Source: Pseudomonas sp. CHM02 (GTDB lineage: Bacteria > Pseudomonadota > Gammaproteobacteria > Pseudomonadales > Pseudomonadaceae). Taken from it: a stretch of 58,060 nt of DNA. Each line of letters starts with the position of its first letter. Positions within the stretch are counted from its first letter, which is position 1. The position numbers and the translations under genes are program-made. This document shows, piece after piece, positions 41,410 through 49,787 of the stretch. The stretch is from assembly GCF_000612585.1 (NCBI RefSeq), contig NZ_JFCA01000044.1, forward strand, positions 1-58,060. Direction: 5' to 3'. A model generated the notes under the pieces. It was not told the DNA's origin. It did no database searches and saw nothing but the letters and a program-made list of their open reading frames with translations.

Positions 41410-42312
41410 ATGAAAAGGCTAGACATTGCTACGCAGAGCGGAACGCTATTGACTGGCGTTCTGTTCCCGTCAACTGGAACAGATACGGTGGTGATCGCTA
41501 TAACTGGCGTCCATGGTAACTTCCACTCCAATCCGTTTTACTACAACATCGGGCACACCCTGAGCGCCTCAGGTATTGATTTTATCTACGCGCAGACCCG
41601 AGATGCGTTTGGAGAAGATGAGATCGTAAACACGATCACTGGTCAAAAGGAAAGCATAGGTTCTTTCAACGAAGATTTCACAAAGGCTGAAGAAGATATT
41701 GCCGCCTATGTAGACTATGCGTACCACGCCGGGTACAAAAACATTATTCTCGCGGCCCATTCTCTGGGTGTGAATAAGGCCATTTACTACCTTTCCAGAA
41801 ACAACGATGCTCGGATAGCAAAATTTATCTTTCTGAGCCCGGCCAACATCAAGCATCTCACCAGTGTAGTGACGCAAGAACAGCGTCAGCTTGTCCTCAA
41901 GTTTCGCGAGCAAGGTATGGGGCAGGAGATGCTGCCGTTTCCATTGCTGGGTTGGCTGCCTTGTGTAGCGGACACTGCATACCAGTGGTTGTATACCGAC
42001 ATTCTTGACAACGTTCACGTCGAGGCTGACCAGGATTTTTCACAGGTTGAGAAAATCGAGCATACGGGTGCGCTTATTATCGGCACCTATGACCGGTTCA
42101 CCTACGGTGACCCGTCGGGGTTCCTTCGCAATATCAACGATCATATGCAATTCGCCCATGATAATGAGCTGATTTTCATTGAGCGCACTGGCCATACGTA
42201 CCAGGGCAAAGAGCAAGAGTTGGCTGAATCGATTCTGGGGCTTGTCCTGAACTGGCACAACGAGAGTTTTGCGAAGGAGCCAGGACGTGCCGTTCATCGT
42301 ATCCAAGGTTAA
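41410..42312 (+). CDS. Alpha/beta hydrolase (DUF1749-like)
   Basis: A 300-residue alpha/beta hydrolase without a signal peptide. The nucleophile elbow AAHSLG places Ser118; Asp228 in GTYDRFTYG and His262 in RTGHTY complete a plausible triad. The N-terminal GVHGNFHSNPFYYNIG provides the oxyanion strand. The fungal/bacterial DUF1749 group shows this layout; substrates are unknown. Its last 26 bases overlap the start of the tautomerase gene, implying translational coupling and a joint function. Confidence 0.8.
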   Translation: MKRLDIATQSGTLLTGVLFPSTGTDTVVIAITGVHGNFHSNPFYYNIGHTLSASGIDFIYAQTRDAFGEDEIVNTITGQKESIGSFNEDFTKAEEDIAAYVDYAYHAGYKNIILAAHSLGVNKAIYYLSRNNDARIAKFIFLSPANIKHLTSVVTQEQRQLVLKFREQGMGQEMLPFPLLGWLPCVADTAYQWLYTDILDNVHVEADQDFSQVEKIEHTGALIIGTYDRFTYGDPSGFLRNINDHMQFAHDNELIFIERTGHTYQGKEQELAESILGLVLNWHNESFAKEPGRAVHRIQG

Positions 42313-42634
42313 TGTCCCGATAACCCCCGAGCACGAGTTTCGCCTCAAAACAGGCCTCGGCCGAGCAACTGAATGTATACCGGGGAAAACGGAAGCATCA
42401 CCGATGCTCGAGTTTGAAGCTGAATGCTCGTTGTACTTGCGTGGGGATAACAGCGAGCCTATGGGCTACATAACGGTCGCTGTGTTTGCCAATCCTGACC
42501 AACGGGGGTATGCGCAACTGAGCCCGATGATCGCAAAGCTGTTCCACGAGACCCTGGGCATCGACCCTACCAGCGTGTTCATCAAGTACGAAGACATCAG
42601 TTGCTGGAGCATTGCGGGTCACGTGTTAAGTTGA
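42287..42634 (+). CDS. MIF-like tautomerase
   Basis: A 115-residue protein of the tautomerase superfamily resembling macrophage migration inhibitory factor (MIF): after the initiator Met comes the catalytic Pro (PFIVSKVNVPI), then IPGKTEASPMLEFE and a C-terminal VFIKYEDISCWSIAGH. The family uses the N-terminal proline as a base to interconvert keto and enol forms. GTG at 42287 is chosen because it exposes this proline directly after Met and has AAGGAG upstream; a longer frame from 42269 would block the catalytic residue. It overlaps the hydrolase by 26 bases and is 13 bases from the next gene. Confidence 0.85.
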   Translation: MPFIVSKVNVPITPEHEFRLKTGLGRATECIPGKTEASPMLEFEAECSLYLRGDNSEPMGYITVAVFANPDQRGYAQLSPMIAKLFHETLGIDPTSVFIKYEDISCWSIAGHVLS

Positions 42635-42647
42635 ATGAGAGGAAGAG

Positions 42648-43532
42648 ATGCCCAAAAAACTGACGATCAGTAACTTCACCGATCCCATGATGGGGCTCTC
42701 TTATGAAAGCGAGCCTTTTTTTCGTAAGCTCGAGACTCACTTTCAACGTCGAGTCACTCTGAAGTTCATCATGTCAGGCCTTGTGCGCAACGTGTATGAC
42801 TTTGTTGACCCTAATGATCTGCTGATGGGGCGGGAGTTAGCGCTAGATCGGTACAACGCAAGACTTGCCAAGATATACGAGGACGAAGAATACATTTCTG
42901 GAATGCCCATCAAGATGAAAGGGCTCCAGCTTTTTTCGACCGAGCATACCTCCTCAATTCCCCTAAATTTGGCCTATAAGGCTGCGCAGATCGTCGACAT
43001 CAGTAAAGCAGATCTGTTTCTCTACAATCTGCGTTACGCGACCATTGTCGAGTGCAGGCCTACCACTCGGTTTGACGAGATCCTGGCCGTGGTCAAGCGA
43101 ACGTTGATAGATGTGGATGCATTTGTCACTTGCTACAACGACGGCCGCGCGCAGGCTGCATTGGACAAGGATTTTCAGTTTCGACAAACGTTAGGGCTAA
43201 GGACATTGCCGGCTTACCTTTTTGAGTACGACGGCAGGAACACCTTGGCGAAAGGCGTGCTGAACTATGATGATTTTTGCCAAGTGATAGAGCAACTGAC
43301 TAACAACGAAATGGTCGAGATCCCTCCTGTGGTTTCTCTTGAAAGCGTAAGGGAACTGGTCAATCTGCACCCGCTAATCTCGCCGATCGAGATTAAGTAT
43401 GCTCTCAACTTGGCAAGCCTGGGGGAGGTCAAAGAGTTGATTAAGCCTCTGCTATCTAGCGGCGAAATTAGCATCCACGATGTGCCCAATGGTTGGTTTA
43501 TTCGCCGAGTGTCAGCTGACAGCTTGTGCTGA
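42648..43532 (+). CDS. DsbA-like thioredoxin-fold protein without active-site cysteines
   Basis: A 294-residue protein whose first 215 residues match DsbA/FrnE-like thioredoxin folds (NFTDPMMGLSYESEPFFRKLE, FIMSGLVRNVYDFVDPND, cis-proline motif LRTLPAYLFEY). Where relatives have the C-x-x-C pair after DPM, this protein has M-G-L-S, so thiol-disulfide exchange is impossible. The last 70 residues (SPIEIKYALNLASLGEVKELIKPLLSSGEISIHDVPNGWFIRR) look like a winged-helix-type extension. It may act as a glutathione-kappa-like isomerase or an adaptor. There is no signal peptide. It closes the four-gene set. Confidence 0.78.
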   Translation: MPKKLTISNFTDPMMGLSYESEPFFRKLETHFQRRVTLKFIMSGLVRNVYDFVDPNDLLMGRELALDRYNARLAKIYEDEEYISGMPIKMKGLQLFSTEHTSSIPLNLAYKAAQIVDISKADLFLYNLRYATIVECRPTTRFDEILAVVKRTLIDVDAFVTCYNDGRAQAALDKDFQFRQTLGLRTLPAYLFEYDGRNTLAKGVLNYDDFCQVIEQLTNNEMVEIPPVVSLESVRELVNLHPLISPIEIKYALNLASLGEVKELIKPLLSSGEISIHDVPNGWFIRRVSADSLC

Positions 43533-43785
43533 GGACTTAGTCGGACAACCCGACATTCTAGCCACACCCGCCTTAGCCCTGGACTACGGAACTTCACCAG
43601 CCTTCACAACGTCGGCAACTCACCACAATAGGTGGATACATGAGTTGATGCTCGCGGGTGAGGTTGGACATCCATGCAAAGAACACCGCCAGTTAACGCC
43701 CGTAGTGTCAGGCCGCAGGGCCATCCGATAATCTCGAAGCCACCAAGCCCAATGCCTTACACCGGGTGCCAACCAGGTTCCTGTA
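43533..43785. other. Intergenic between convergent units
   Basis: About 250 bases without a supported gene, between the DsbA-like gene and the convergent PIN gene. No clear terminator hairpin with a T run was found. Confidence 0.4.
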
Positions 43786-44445
43786 TCAAGGATTCGGATT
43801 GCCTTGGGCTGGGGGCTGTCCAGCTGGCGATAGGGATGGTGAATTGCTTGAGGGTGACGCAGAGGTGACCGCACGATTAATGTTGTACCGATACTGAAGC
43901 GCGAGATCATAAGCGGTATCGAAGTGCGGCCCCAAGGTACCCCCCATTGACTGATGTTGGCTGGTTACGGTGCTGTGGTCGGTATCGGTTAGCAGGTTTG
44001 TGAAAATGAGCCAAGAGTGCAGGTGAGGGGTCGTCTGGGTAAGCGTGTTACCTACCGCTTCGGACAGCTTTCGCGCTTTCCTATCATCGGTGATGAAGGC
44101 TTGTCTGATGCTCATGGCGAAAGCTATGGATGACAACTCACCTTTGCCAAGGCGCTTTCGGCTTTCCAAATCTGCGATCGCTTGAAGATCGCTGATACTG
44201 CAGGAGTGAGCTTGGAACCTGCCTCGCTGCTGCTCACGTTTAAGCCGCTCCCTGAACTCCAGATCTGCCGCGCTGGGATTCGTGCGGGTTTTGACTAAGC
44301 ACTCGTAATGGACAAATGCAGTCATGCAGAACTCGCAATTCGCTTCACGCGCGGCCGCATATAAGCGGATGGACGACAACACATTCCAGACTGAACAGGT
44401 GTCTGCCACATTGATGCGGTGAAAGCTTGAAGGATCAATAGCCAT
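43786..44445 (-). CDS. PIN-domain-like protein, possible ribonuclease toxin
   Basis: A 219-residue protein whose first 135 residues form a PIN-like nuclease: Asp15 in INVADTCSVWN, Glu48 in FVHYECL, Glu103 in GKGELSSIAFA and Asp120/121 in FITDDRKARKL give the acidic metal-binding cluster. The C-terminal 85 residues are polar and low in complexity (NSPSLSPAGQPPAQGNPNP). Its start overlaps by 11 bases the end of the Xre-ImmA/IrrE gene. Such pairing has been proposed in comparative genomics to form toxin–antitoxin-like or stress-response modules, with the peptidase-linked regulator as controlling partner. Toxicity is not shown by sequence. Confidence 0.75.
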   Translation of the reverse strand: MAIDPSSFHRINVADTCSVWNVLSSIRLYAAAREANCEFCMTAFVHYECLVKTRTNPSAADLEFRERLKREQQRGRFQAHSCSISDLQAIADLESRKRLGKGELSSIAFAMSIRQAFITDDRKARKLSEAVGNTLTQTTPHLHSWLIFTNLLTDTDHSTVTSQHQSMGGTLGPHFDTAYDLALQYRYNINRAVTSASPSSNSPSLSPAGQPPAQGNPNP

Positions 44446-45568
44446 GAAGGGTTCGTCCGTAAAGTTTTGCTAGGTCTGCAAGCTCTGCGTAGCCACAAAG
44501 CAGGGCTTCCGAAAGTCGGCCAAGGCTAATCAGATCTTGGCTATAAGCCTCCAGGCATAATCCAACATAATGATCGGACAGGCCCCGTGTGAGTAAGCTC
44601 ACCTTTCTGACGCGCTGTTCAGCGGTGAGTCGCTCTGGGAGCTCAGGATCTACTTTTGCTTCTCTTGGCACTCGATACTGGCGAATCCGCCGACTCGTAT
44701 CATCATCGACTAGCCGCGCCTCCTTTACGGCTATGCCTAACGCATCACAGCTCACCCGAAATTTATTGGCCCAGTGCTGTGCATCACTTTCCGACCAACC
44801 AGAGGGATCCGGCAGTTGGCGGACGACTTCCTCGGGCATGAGATAGCACGATGCGAATCGGTTCGCGCGCACCTCGCGCATGTCCGATCCGTCACCCTGC
44901 AGTGTCACACTTGCGCCCTCATGACTGTCGAAGATAGCGTGAGCCATCTCGTGAGCAGCACTGAAACGCTGTCGATAGACATCCTCTGTGTAGTTGACCA
45001 GGATGCATTTCCCTGCTGTGGGATGTTGGATGAACACACCCGAGATTTTGGAGTTAGAAAGCTTTCGTCGGAATACGTGGACGCCCACCGACCGGAACTC
45101 GGCATACACGTCCAGAGGCACTTGCCTCTCACTGTGCCCCATCGCTTTACGCAGCGCCGTGGCGGCATCTTGCGCATGCCCCTTAAAGTAGGTTCCAGTG
45201 GGCGAGAAGGAAAATTCTTGGAACGCACCATGCAGTTCCTGCGTTAGGAACTGCTCTGTGTCGCAGAGGTACAGAAATTCCTGGATGGCCGAGCGATCCT
45301 CTTTCGAGAACTCCTTGCCGTGTGCCCGATAAAGGGTCTCCGTTTGTTCGAACGGGGCCACCTGCTCGTTGGAGATAAAGAACTTGAAGTCACATCGATA
45401 GACGTCGGCGAGGATGAGGATTTCATCACCCGTGGGCTCTACGACGCCCAGTTCGATTTCACTCAGACGCTCCACGGAGATCGCAGTGCCGTTGGCCACG
45501 TCTTCCTGTGTGGCTTCCAACTGGCTCCGATAACGCTGCAATTTTTCGCCGAGCGATTGAAGGTTCAT
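44435..45568 (-). CDS. Xre-type HTH plus ImmA/IrrE metallopeptidase
   Basis: A 377-residue two-domain protein. Residues 8-62 are an Xre helix-turn-helix (EKLQRYRSQLEATQEDVANGTAISVERLSEIELG). The second domain is an ImmA/IrrE (DUF955) zinc peptidase with HEMAH at residues 206-210 and the third-ligand helix MREVRANRFASCYLMPEE. ImmA cleaves a phage-element repressor and IrrE/PprI a DNA-damage repressor. Here the peptidase is fused to a DNA-binding domain and followed by a PIN protein in an overlapping frame, so it may repress its own operon and release the PIN protein under stress. Confidence 0.9.
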   Translation of the reverse strand: MNLQSLGEKLQRYRSQLEATQEDVANGTAISVERLSEIELGVVEPTGDEILILADVYRCDFKFFISNEQVAPFEQTETLYRAHGKEFSKEDRSAIQEFLYLCDTEQFLTQELHGAFQEFSFSPTGTYFKGHAQDAATALRKAMGHSERQVPLDVYAEFRSVGVHVFRRKLSNSKISGVFIQHPTAGKCILVNYTEDVYRQRFSAAHEMAHAIFDSHEGASVTLQGDGSDMREVRANRFASCYLMPEEVVRQLPDPSGWSESDAQHWANKFRVSCDALGIAVKEARLVDDDTSRRIRQYRVPREAKVDPELPERLTAEQRVRKVSLLTRGLSDHYVGLCLEAYSQDLISLGRLSEALLCGYAELADLAKLYGRTLHGY

Positions 45569-45993
45569 GCTGCATTTGTGTCCTAGACGGCACTGGCGTG
45601 TGAAGACATCTTAGCTCAGGTTGTCTTGGATACTGGTACCGCGCTCAACCCGGAGTGCACCTCAGGGAAGTGTTAGGCCGTTTGGGGTGCTGAGCCGCTC
45701 AGAAAGTCTGATGCGACTATGATCTGGGTGGCTAGAAATGACGGTGGATTGCGCACGGCATTTTATTGCGTGGGCAAATAAATGGATTCTCCCTGGATGG
45801 AGATACACCGCCGTCATAAGCGCTGGAGTTAGAGTTGCTCATCCACCACAGCGCTTTCGAAATCGCGTCTGGCGCAGGGTCAGAGGGATCCACACCCGAC
45901 CCGTTCTAGGGAAAGCCCACTCAGTATCTAGCGATGCTGGGCCGTAGGGCCGTCGCCAGTCCACTGGTGACTGGCTTGTCCTTTGCCACTTGA
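45569..45993. other. Intergenic between Xre gene and nucleoside-gate gene
   Basis: About 425 bases without a convincing gene. It must hold the promoter for the leftward Xre-ImmA/PIN pair. A 69-codon rightward frame at 45738 has no ribosome-binding site and no recognised motif. Confidence 0.45.
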
Positions 45994-46917
45994 TCATCCA
46001 CAGAGCACTGTGATCATCCCACGCACTGCGATTCCGACCACTGCGCCGGCGAGCGCCGGAGCGATCGTGCTCATGATCCGCGGGCCGCCCGCCGTCAAGA
46101 TGGCGACACCGGTGAGGTCTAGCGGGTGCAGGAGAAATCCCGCGCCTTTCCAGAAATGCTCTGGAACAAAACCTGGTTGCTTCGCCGTTTCGTGGGTTAA
46201 TCCGACAAAAGCTGTGTTGCCGGCCAAGAATTTGGTGATGGTGGGCAATATGTAGACTGGGTCGATCCCAATCACCGTTAACAGCGGACTCATTGCGGTT
46301 ACCAGCCAACCGATTGCACCGGCGGCCTGCAGGCCCATCACGATGACCAGTGAAAGCAGCAGCATCGGGATGATGCCCAAGATCGATTGAATGGCTTCAG
46401 CGCCAGCGGTGTTGATGATCATCAAAAGGGGCTGACGCTCCGAAGCGCGAACTTCAACTGCAAGCGGTTCCTCGCGAAGTCCGGAGAGGCGTCGGCCAAA
46501 GAACCAGTAGGTTACTGTCGCGGCCGTCAGACCTCCAATGGTGGATTCGAGGAGGGTGAATCCCACATGAAGCCCGTACGAGGCGAGAGGGAATGTTGCG
46601 TTTGCCGGTGCAATCGCAAGTACACCCGCTAACGTGGCACCAAGCCCCCTGGTAGAGACCCCGCGAGCCTCCATGGCCTTCATCGTCGGCAGCGGCGCGA
46701 TGAAACTGATCAGGCTGCCTTGCAACAGAGCCAGCGCACCTAACCCTGGCAGGCCGAATGGGCGCGCTATCGGGGTGAGCCACTGTACTAGCTTGTCCAA
46801 CACGCCATACGCCTCAAGGAGTCGCATGATGATGGTAAGTAGCACCATTATCGGCAATAACGTATAGAGTGCGACCTCGAGCGCACTACGCCCGGCACAT
46901 AGAATGACGTCAATCAT
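45994..46917 (-). CDS. Nucleoside recognition (Gate) domain membrane protein
   Basis: A 307-residue multi-span membrane protein with two repeats of the nucleoside-recognition/SpmA-SpmB-type Gate domain (LLPIMVLLTIIMRLLEAYGVLDKL..., and IIPMLLLSLVIVMGLQAAGAIGWL...). Typical loops FIAPLPTMKAMEARGVSTRGLGATLAG and KFLAGNTAFVGLTHE are present. The family is found near transporters and in nucleoside or small-molecule movement; the cargo is unknown. ATG at 46917 has GAAGG upstream; the TTG five codons earlier is less likely. Confidence 0.85.
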   Translation of the reverse strand: MIDVILCAGRSALEVALYTLLPIMVLLTIIMRLLEAYGVLDKLVQWLTPIARPFGLPGLGALALLQGSLISFIAPLPTMKAMEARGVSTRGLGATLAGVLAIAPANATFPLASYGLHVGFTLLESTIGGLTAATVTYWFFGRRLSGLREEPLAVEVRASERQPLLMIINTAGAEAIQSILGIIPMLLLSLVIVMGLQAAGAIGWLVTAMSPLLTVIGIDPVYILPTITKFLAGNTAFVGLTHETAKQPGFVPEHFWKGAGFLLHPLDLTGVAILTAGGPRIMSTIAPALAGAVVGIAVRGMITVLCG

Positions 46918-47224
46918 CACTTCAACCTTCAATATTTTGGGAGCGAGAAAACATAACCTGGTCTTGAATTCCGTTTCGATTAAGTTATGACTGCATCACT
47001 CGAGCCTGGAACCGCGGGAAAGCAATTGCTTGATAAGCACTTCGCGCCCATCAAATGCATCGCTATTAGATGCCTGTAGGATACCGGTTGGCGTCGATAT
47101 CTTTAACCAGCGATTGGATAATTGATTGTTAGTATTTTATTGCGCAATCCGATGATGCAATGATTTGAAAAAGTACAAAGAGTATGTGCTTTGCATTGGG
47201 AACTCGGATCTTCATGTCGATGCT
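46918..47224. other. Intergenic region
   Basis: About 310 bases between two leftward genes, with no gene seen. It carries the promoter for the Gate-domain gene. A small dyad (ATTGCGCAAT near 47140) is the only notable repeat. Confidence 0.4.
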
Positions 47225-48538
47225 TCAGTCGTTCAGCGCGATCATCAGTAACATGACATTTGCGAACGAGATCAGGCCGAACAGTCCCCAGGCTAGCCAG
47301 CGTACCCATGGCCGATTGACGAACTCACCCATCAAGCGGGAATTGCTGGTGAAGCGGATCAAAGGCCACAGTGCAAAAGGGAGTTGAAGGCTTAGCACTA
47401 CCTGGCTCAGCACCAGCATTTTTCCAACCGCGCTGTCACCCAGCCACCACACGCCAATCATTGCCGGGATCAACGCTATGCCCCGTGTGATCAGGCGGCG
47501 TGCCCAGCAGGGAATAGAGCGCTGAAGAAAGCCTTCCAGCACTACTTGTCCCGCAATCGTGCCCGTGAACGTCGAGCTTTGCCCTGAGGCCAGCAGGGCT
47601 ATGCCAAATAGCAGGCTCGCAAAGGCGCCGCCAACAATGGGGTCTAGCAAATGGAACGCGTCCTGAAGCTCCACTACATCGGTGTGGCCGGTGCGGTGGA
47701 ACGCTGCAGCTGCCAAGATCAAAATCGCTGCATTGATAAGCAACGCCAACGTCAAAGAAGCCAACGTGTCCAGACGGGCAAATTGTATGGCAGTTGCCTT
47801 GGCCTTCGGCTCATGGGAGCGAACTCGCGCCTGAACTAGTGAGGAATGCAAGTAGAGGTTGTGCGGCATCACCGTCGCTCCAAGAATCCCGATCGCCAGG
47901 TACAGCGGCTCCTGATGGCTCAAGACATCCCAACTCGGACGCAGTCCGGCAACGACGTCCGGCCAATACGGTTTGACCAATACAAGCTCCACGAAGAAAC
48001 AGGCACCGATCGTACCGATGAGGCCCAGCACGATTGCCTCGAGGCGACGTACATTTGCCCGTTGCAAGGCCAGAACCAGCAGCGTGTCAAAGGCAGTCAG
48101 GACTACCCCGGTCATGATCGACACCCCGAGCAACAGGTGGAATGCAAGGGCGGCTCCTAGCACCTCCGCCAAATCGGTAGCCAGGATGGATAGTTCGGCC
48201 AGGAGCCATTGACCCCGTGCGACCGCAGGTGGGTAATGCGCGCGTGATAGCTGTGCAAGATCTCTTCCGGTCGCGATACCAAGCCGCGAGCTGAGGTTTT
48301 GCAAGACCATGCCCGTAAAGCTCGCCAGCACTACAACGAAGAGGAGGGCGTAACCGAACCGCGAGCCCGCTTCTATAGCCGTCGCCCAGTTGCCAGGATC
48401 CATGTAACCCACTGACACCATCAAGCCAGGCCCGAGAAAATGCAGAAGCTTTCGCAAGTTGCGACCCTTAATTGGGGTCTGCAAAGGCTCATTCGTAGAC
48501 GCTAGCCGAGTGGAGGCCGAGGTCATGGTAGTCAGCAT
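47225..48538 (-). CDS. mntH: Nramp-family divalent metal (manganese) transporter
   Basis: A 437-residue Nramp protein with about 11 membrane segments. The metal-binding DPGN motif of segment 1 (GYMDPGNWATAIEAG) and the segment 6 motif VMPHNLYLHSSLVQAR are intact, so proton-coupled uptake of Mn2+ (and possibly Fe2+) is expected. The N-terminal 30 residues are polar. The leader (48539-48699) holds a strong hairpin. It lies downstream of the metallo-hydrolase gene in the same direction but seems separated by a hairpin, and its role in this locus may be independent. Confidence 0.93.
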   Translation of the reverse strand: MLTTMTSASTRLASTNEPLQTPIKGRNLRKLLHFLGPGLMVSVGYMDPGNWATAIEAGSRFGYALLFVVVLASFTGMVLQNLSSRLGIATGRDLAQLSRAHYPPAVARGQWLLAELSILATDLAEVLGAALAFHLLLGVSIMTGVVLTAFDTLLVLALQRANVRRLEAIVLGLIGTIGACFFVELVLVKPYWPDVVAGLRPSWDVLSHQEPLYLAIGILGATVMPHNLYLHSSLVQARVRSHEPKAKATAIQFARLDTLASLTLALLINAAILILAAAAFHRTGHTDVVELQDAFHLLDPIVGGAFASLLFGIALLASGQSSTFTGTIAGQVVLEGFLQRSIPCWARRLITRGIALIPAMIGVWWLGDSAVGKMLVLSQVVLSLQLPFALWPLIRFTSNSRLMGEFVNRPWVRWLAWGLFGLISFANVMLLMIALND

Positions 48539-48607
48539 GATTCGTCGATACCTAAGGGGGAGGGGGTGGCGGCTCGCTCGTCAGCTGTTAAGCGGCTGCA
48601 CGCAGAC

Positions 48608-48631
48608 GTGCGGTGGACGAAGCCACCGCAC
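48608..48631 (-). promoter_or_regulatory. Hairpin in mntH leader
   Basis: GTGCGGTGG and CCACCGCAC form a perfect 9-base stem with a 6-base loop, about 70 bases before the mntH start. It could be a regulatory RNA element or a terminator of upstream transcription. I do not recognise a known riboswitch in it. Confidence 0.45.
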
Positions 48632-48662
48632 GCTAACGAATATTTGTAATGAGCCCTCATCT

Positions 48663-48681
48663 GGCCCCGGCCTTTGGGGCC
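48663..48681 (-). terminator. GC-rich hairpin after metallo-hydrolase gene
   Basis: GGCCCC pairs with GGGGCC across a short loop, about 20 bases after the leftward stop at 48700. No T run. Confidence 0.45.
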
Positions 48682-48699
48682 GAGAACCCGACAGAGTGA

Positions 48700-49632
48700 T
48701 CAATCATCCAGCGAGGAAGGTGCGCCATATTCCGCGGCGACCCATGCATAACCTTCGCCTTCCTGGCGGACGCGGCCGATGCCGGGGAACGGTTGGTGCG
48801 AGCCGCCGACTACCCACTGACCCTTGACGGTATCAGCCAGTACGCGCTTACGAGATGCCACAGCCATTTCAGGGAAGACGTCCAGCTCGATGGTCGCGGC
48901 TGGGTGAGGCAGCTGGATCGCAGGGATGTGCGAGATGTCCCCCCAGAACAGCATGTTCTGGCCAGCCGAAGTCACCATGAAAGCTGTGTGTCCTGGGGTA
49001 TGGCCTGCGGCATCAACTGCAGTGATCAAACCAGGAACAATCTCATCACCGAAGGCGAAAGTGTTGAAGCGATCGCTTGCGATGTAAGGAGCGGCTGCGT
49101 CAATGGCGATCTGGACGAATGCTTTCTCGCCATCAGGTAGGCCGTCCGCGGTGTTGGTGTCCAGCCAGAAGTCTGCATCCGCCTTGTGTGTCCAGACGAT
49201 CGCATTCGGGAAGAACCCGACACCTTGTTCATTCGTGATGCCGCCGATGTGGTCGGGGTGCATGTGAGTCAGAATAATGGTATCGACATCCTCGGGGGTG
49301 TAGCCGGCGGCTGCGATGTTCTTGAGCAATTTGCCCATAGTTGGGCCAGCGACATGGGCAGAGCCTGCGTCGACCATGATCAGCTGTTTGCCATCGTGAA
49401 TCAGGAAGGCATTGACGGCGGAGTCGACGTCGGCGTTGAGTGCATGCATTTGACGGGTAAGGTCTTCAGCACGTTCTTCGTCGGTCAGGCCGGTAAGTGT
49501 CATTGGGTCAAGACTTACATAACCGTCATACAGGGCGGTTACTACAACATCACCATGCGCATACCGGAAGAAGCCTGGAGCTTGAGTGCGTTGTACTGCA
49601 ACTTTCTTTGGGGCATTTACGAGGGAATTCAT
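48700..49632 (-). CDS. Cytosolic metallo-beta-lactamase-fold hydrolase
   Basis: A 310-residue MBL-fold hydrolase, paralogous to the exported protein at 32866. The zinc motif H123-M-H125-P-D127-H128 and later ligands in DAAGHTPGHTAF and LFWGDISHI are intact. It has no signal peptide when read from ATG 49632 (MNSLVNAPKK), where the homology begins; a longer frame to 49725 is not supported. A LysR gene lies directly upstream in the same direction, and two identical 11-base repeats 22 bases apart stand in front of the hydrolase start, so it is probably LysR-controlled. Substrate unknown; lactone or ester likely. Confidence 0.9.
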   Translation of the reverse strand: MNSLVNAPKKVAVQRTQAPGFFRYAHGDVVVTALYDGYVSLDPMTLTGLTDEERAEDLTRQMHALNADVDSAVNAFLIHDGKQLIMVDAGSAHVAGPTMGKLLKNIAAAGYTPEDVDTIILTHMHPDHIGGITNEQGVGFFPNAIVWTHKADADFWLDTNTADGLPDGEKAFVQIAIDAAAPYIASDRFNTFAFGDEIVPGLITAVDAAGHTPGHTAFMVTSAGQNMLFWGDISHIPAIQLPHPAATIELDVFPEMAVASRKRVLADTVKGQWVVGGSHQPFPGIGRVRQEGEGYAWVAAEYGAPSSLDD

Positions 49633-49732
49633 TTTGTGACTCCGTTGTTTGGTGTGGGAGCCAGAATAACGAGCAGCATGTAGATGATAAATCCTCGTTA
49701 TATTAATTGATTGGCAATCCTCCATTAACAGT

Positions 49733-49765
49733 GATTGTTATTGTTTAAGTAATAGATTGTTATTG
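49733..49765. promoter_or_regulatory. Direct repeat, likely regulator binding site
   Basis: GATTGTTATTG occurs at 49733-49743 and exactly again at 49755-49765, a 22-base period (two helical turns), upstream of the metallo-hydrolase gene and just behind the LysR gene. Confidence 0.5.
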
Positions 49766-49787
49766 CGTGCCGCATGTTTGGCCCGAA

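Noticed and set aside
48539..48699. Manganese (yybP-ykoY) riboswitch in mntH leader
   Set aside because: The conserved loops of that riboswitch could not be found; only a plain hairpin is visible.
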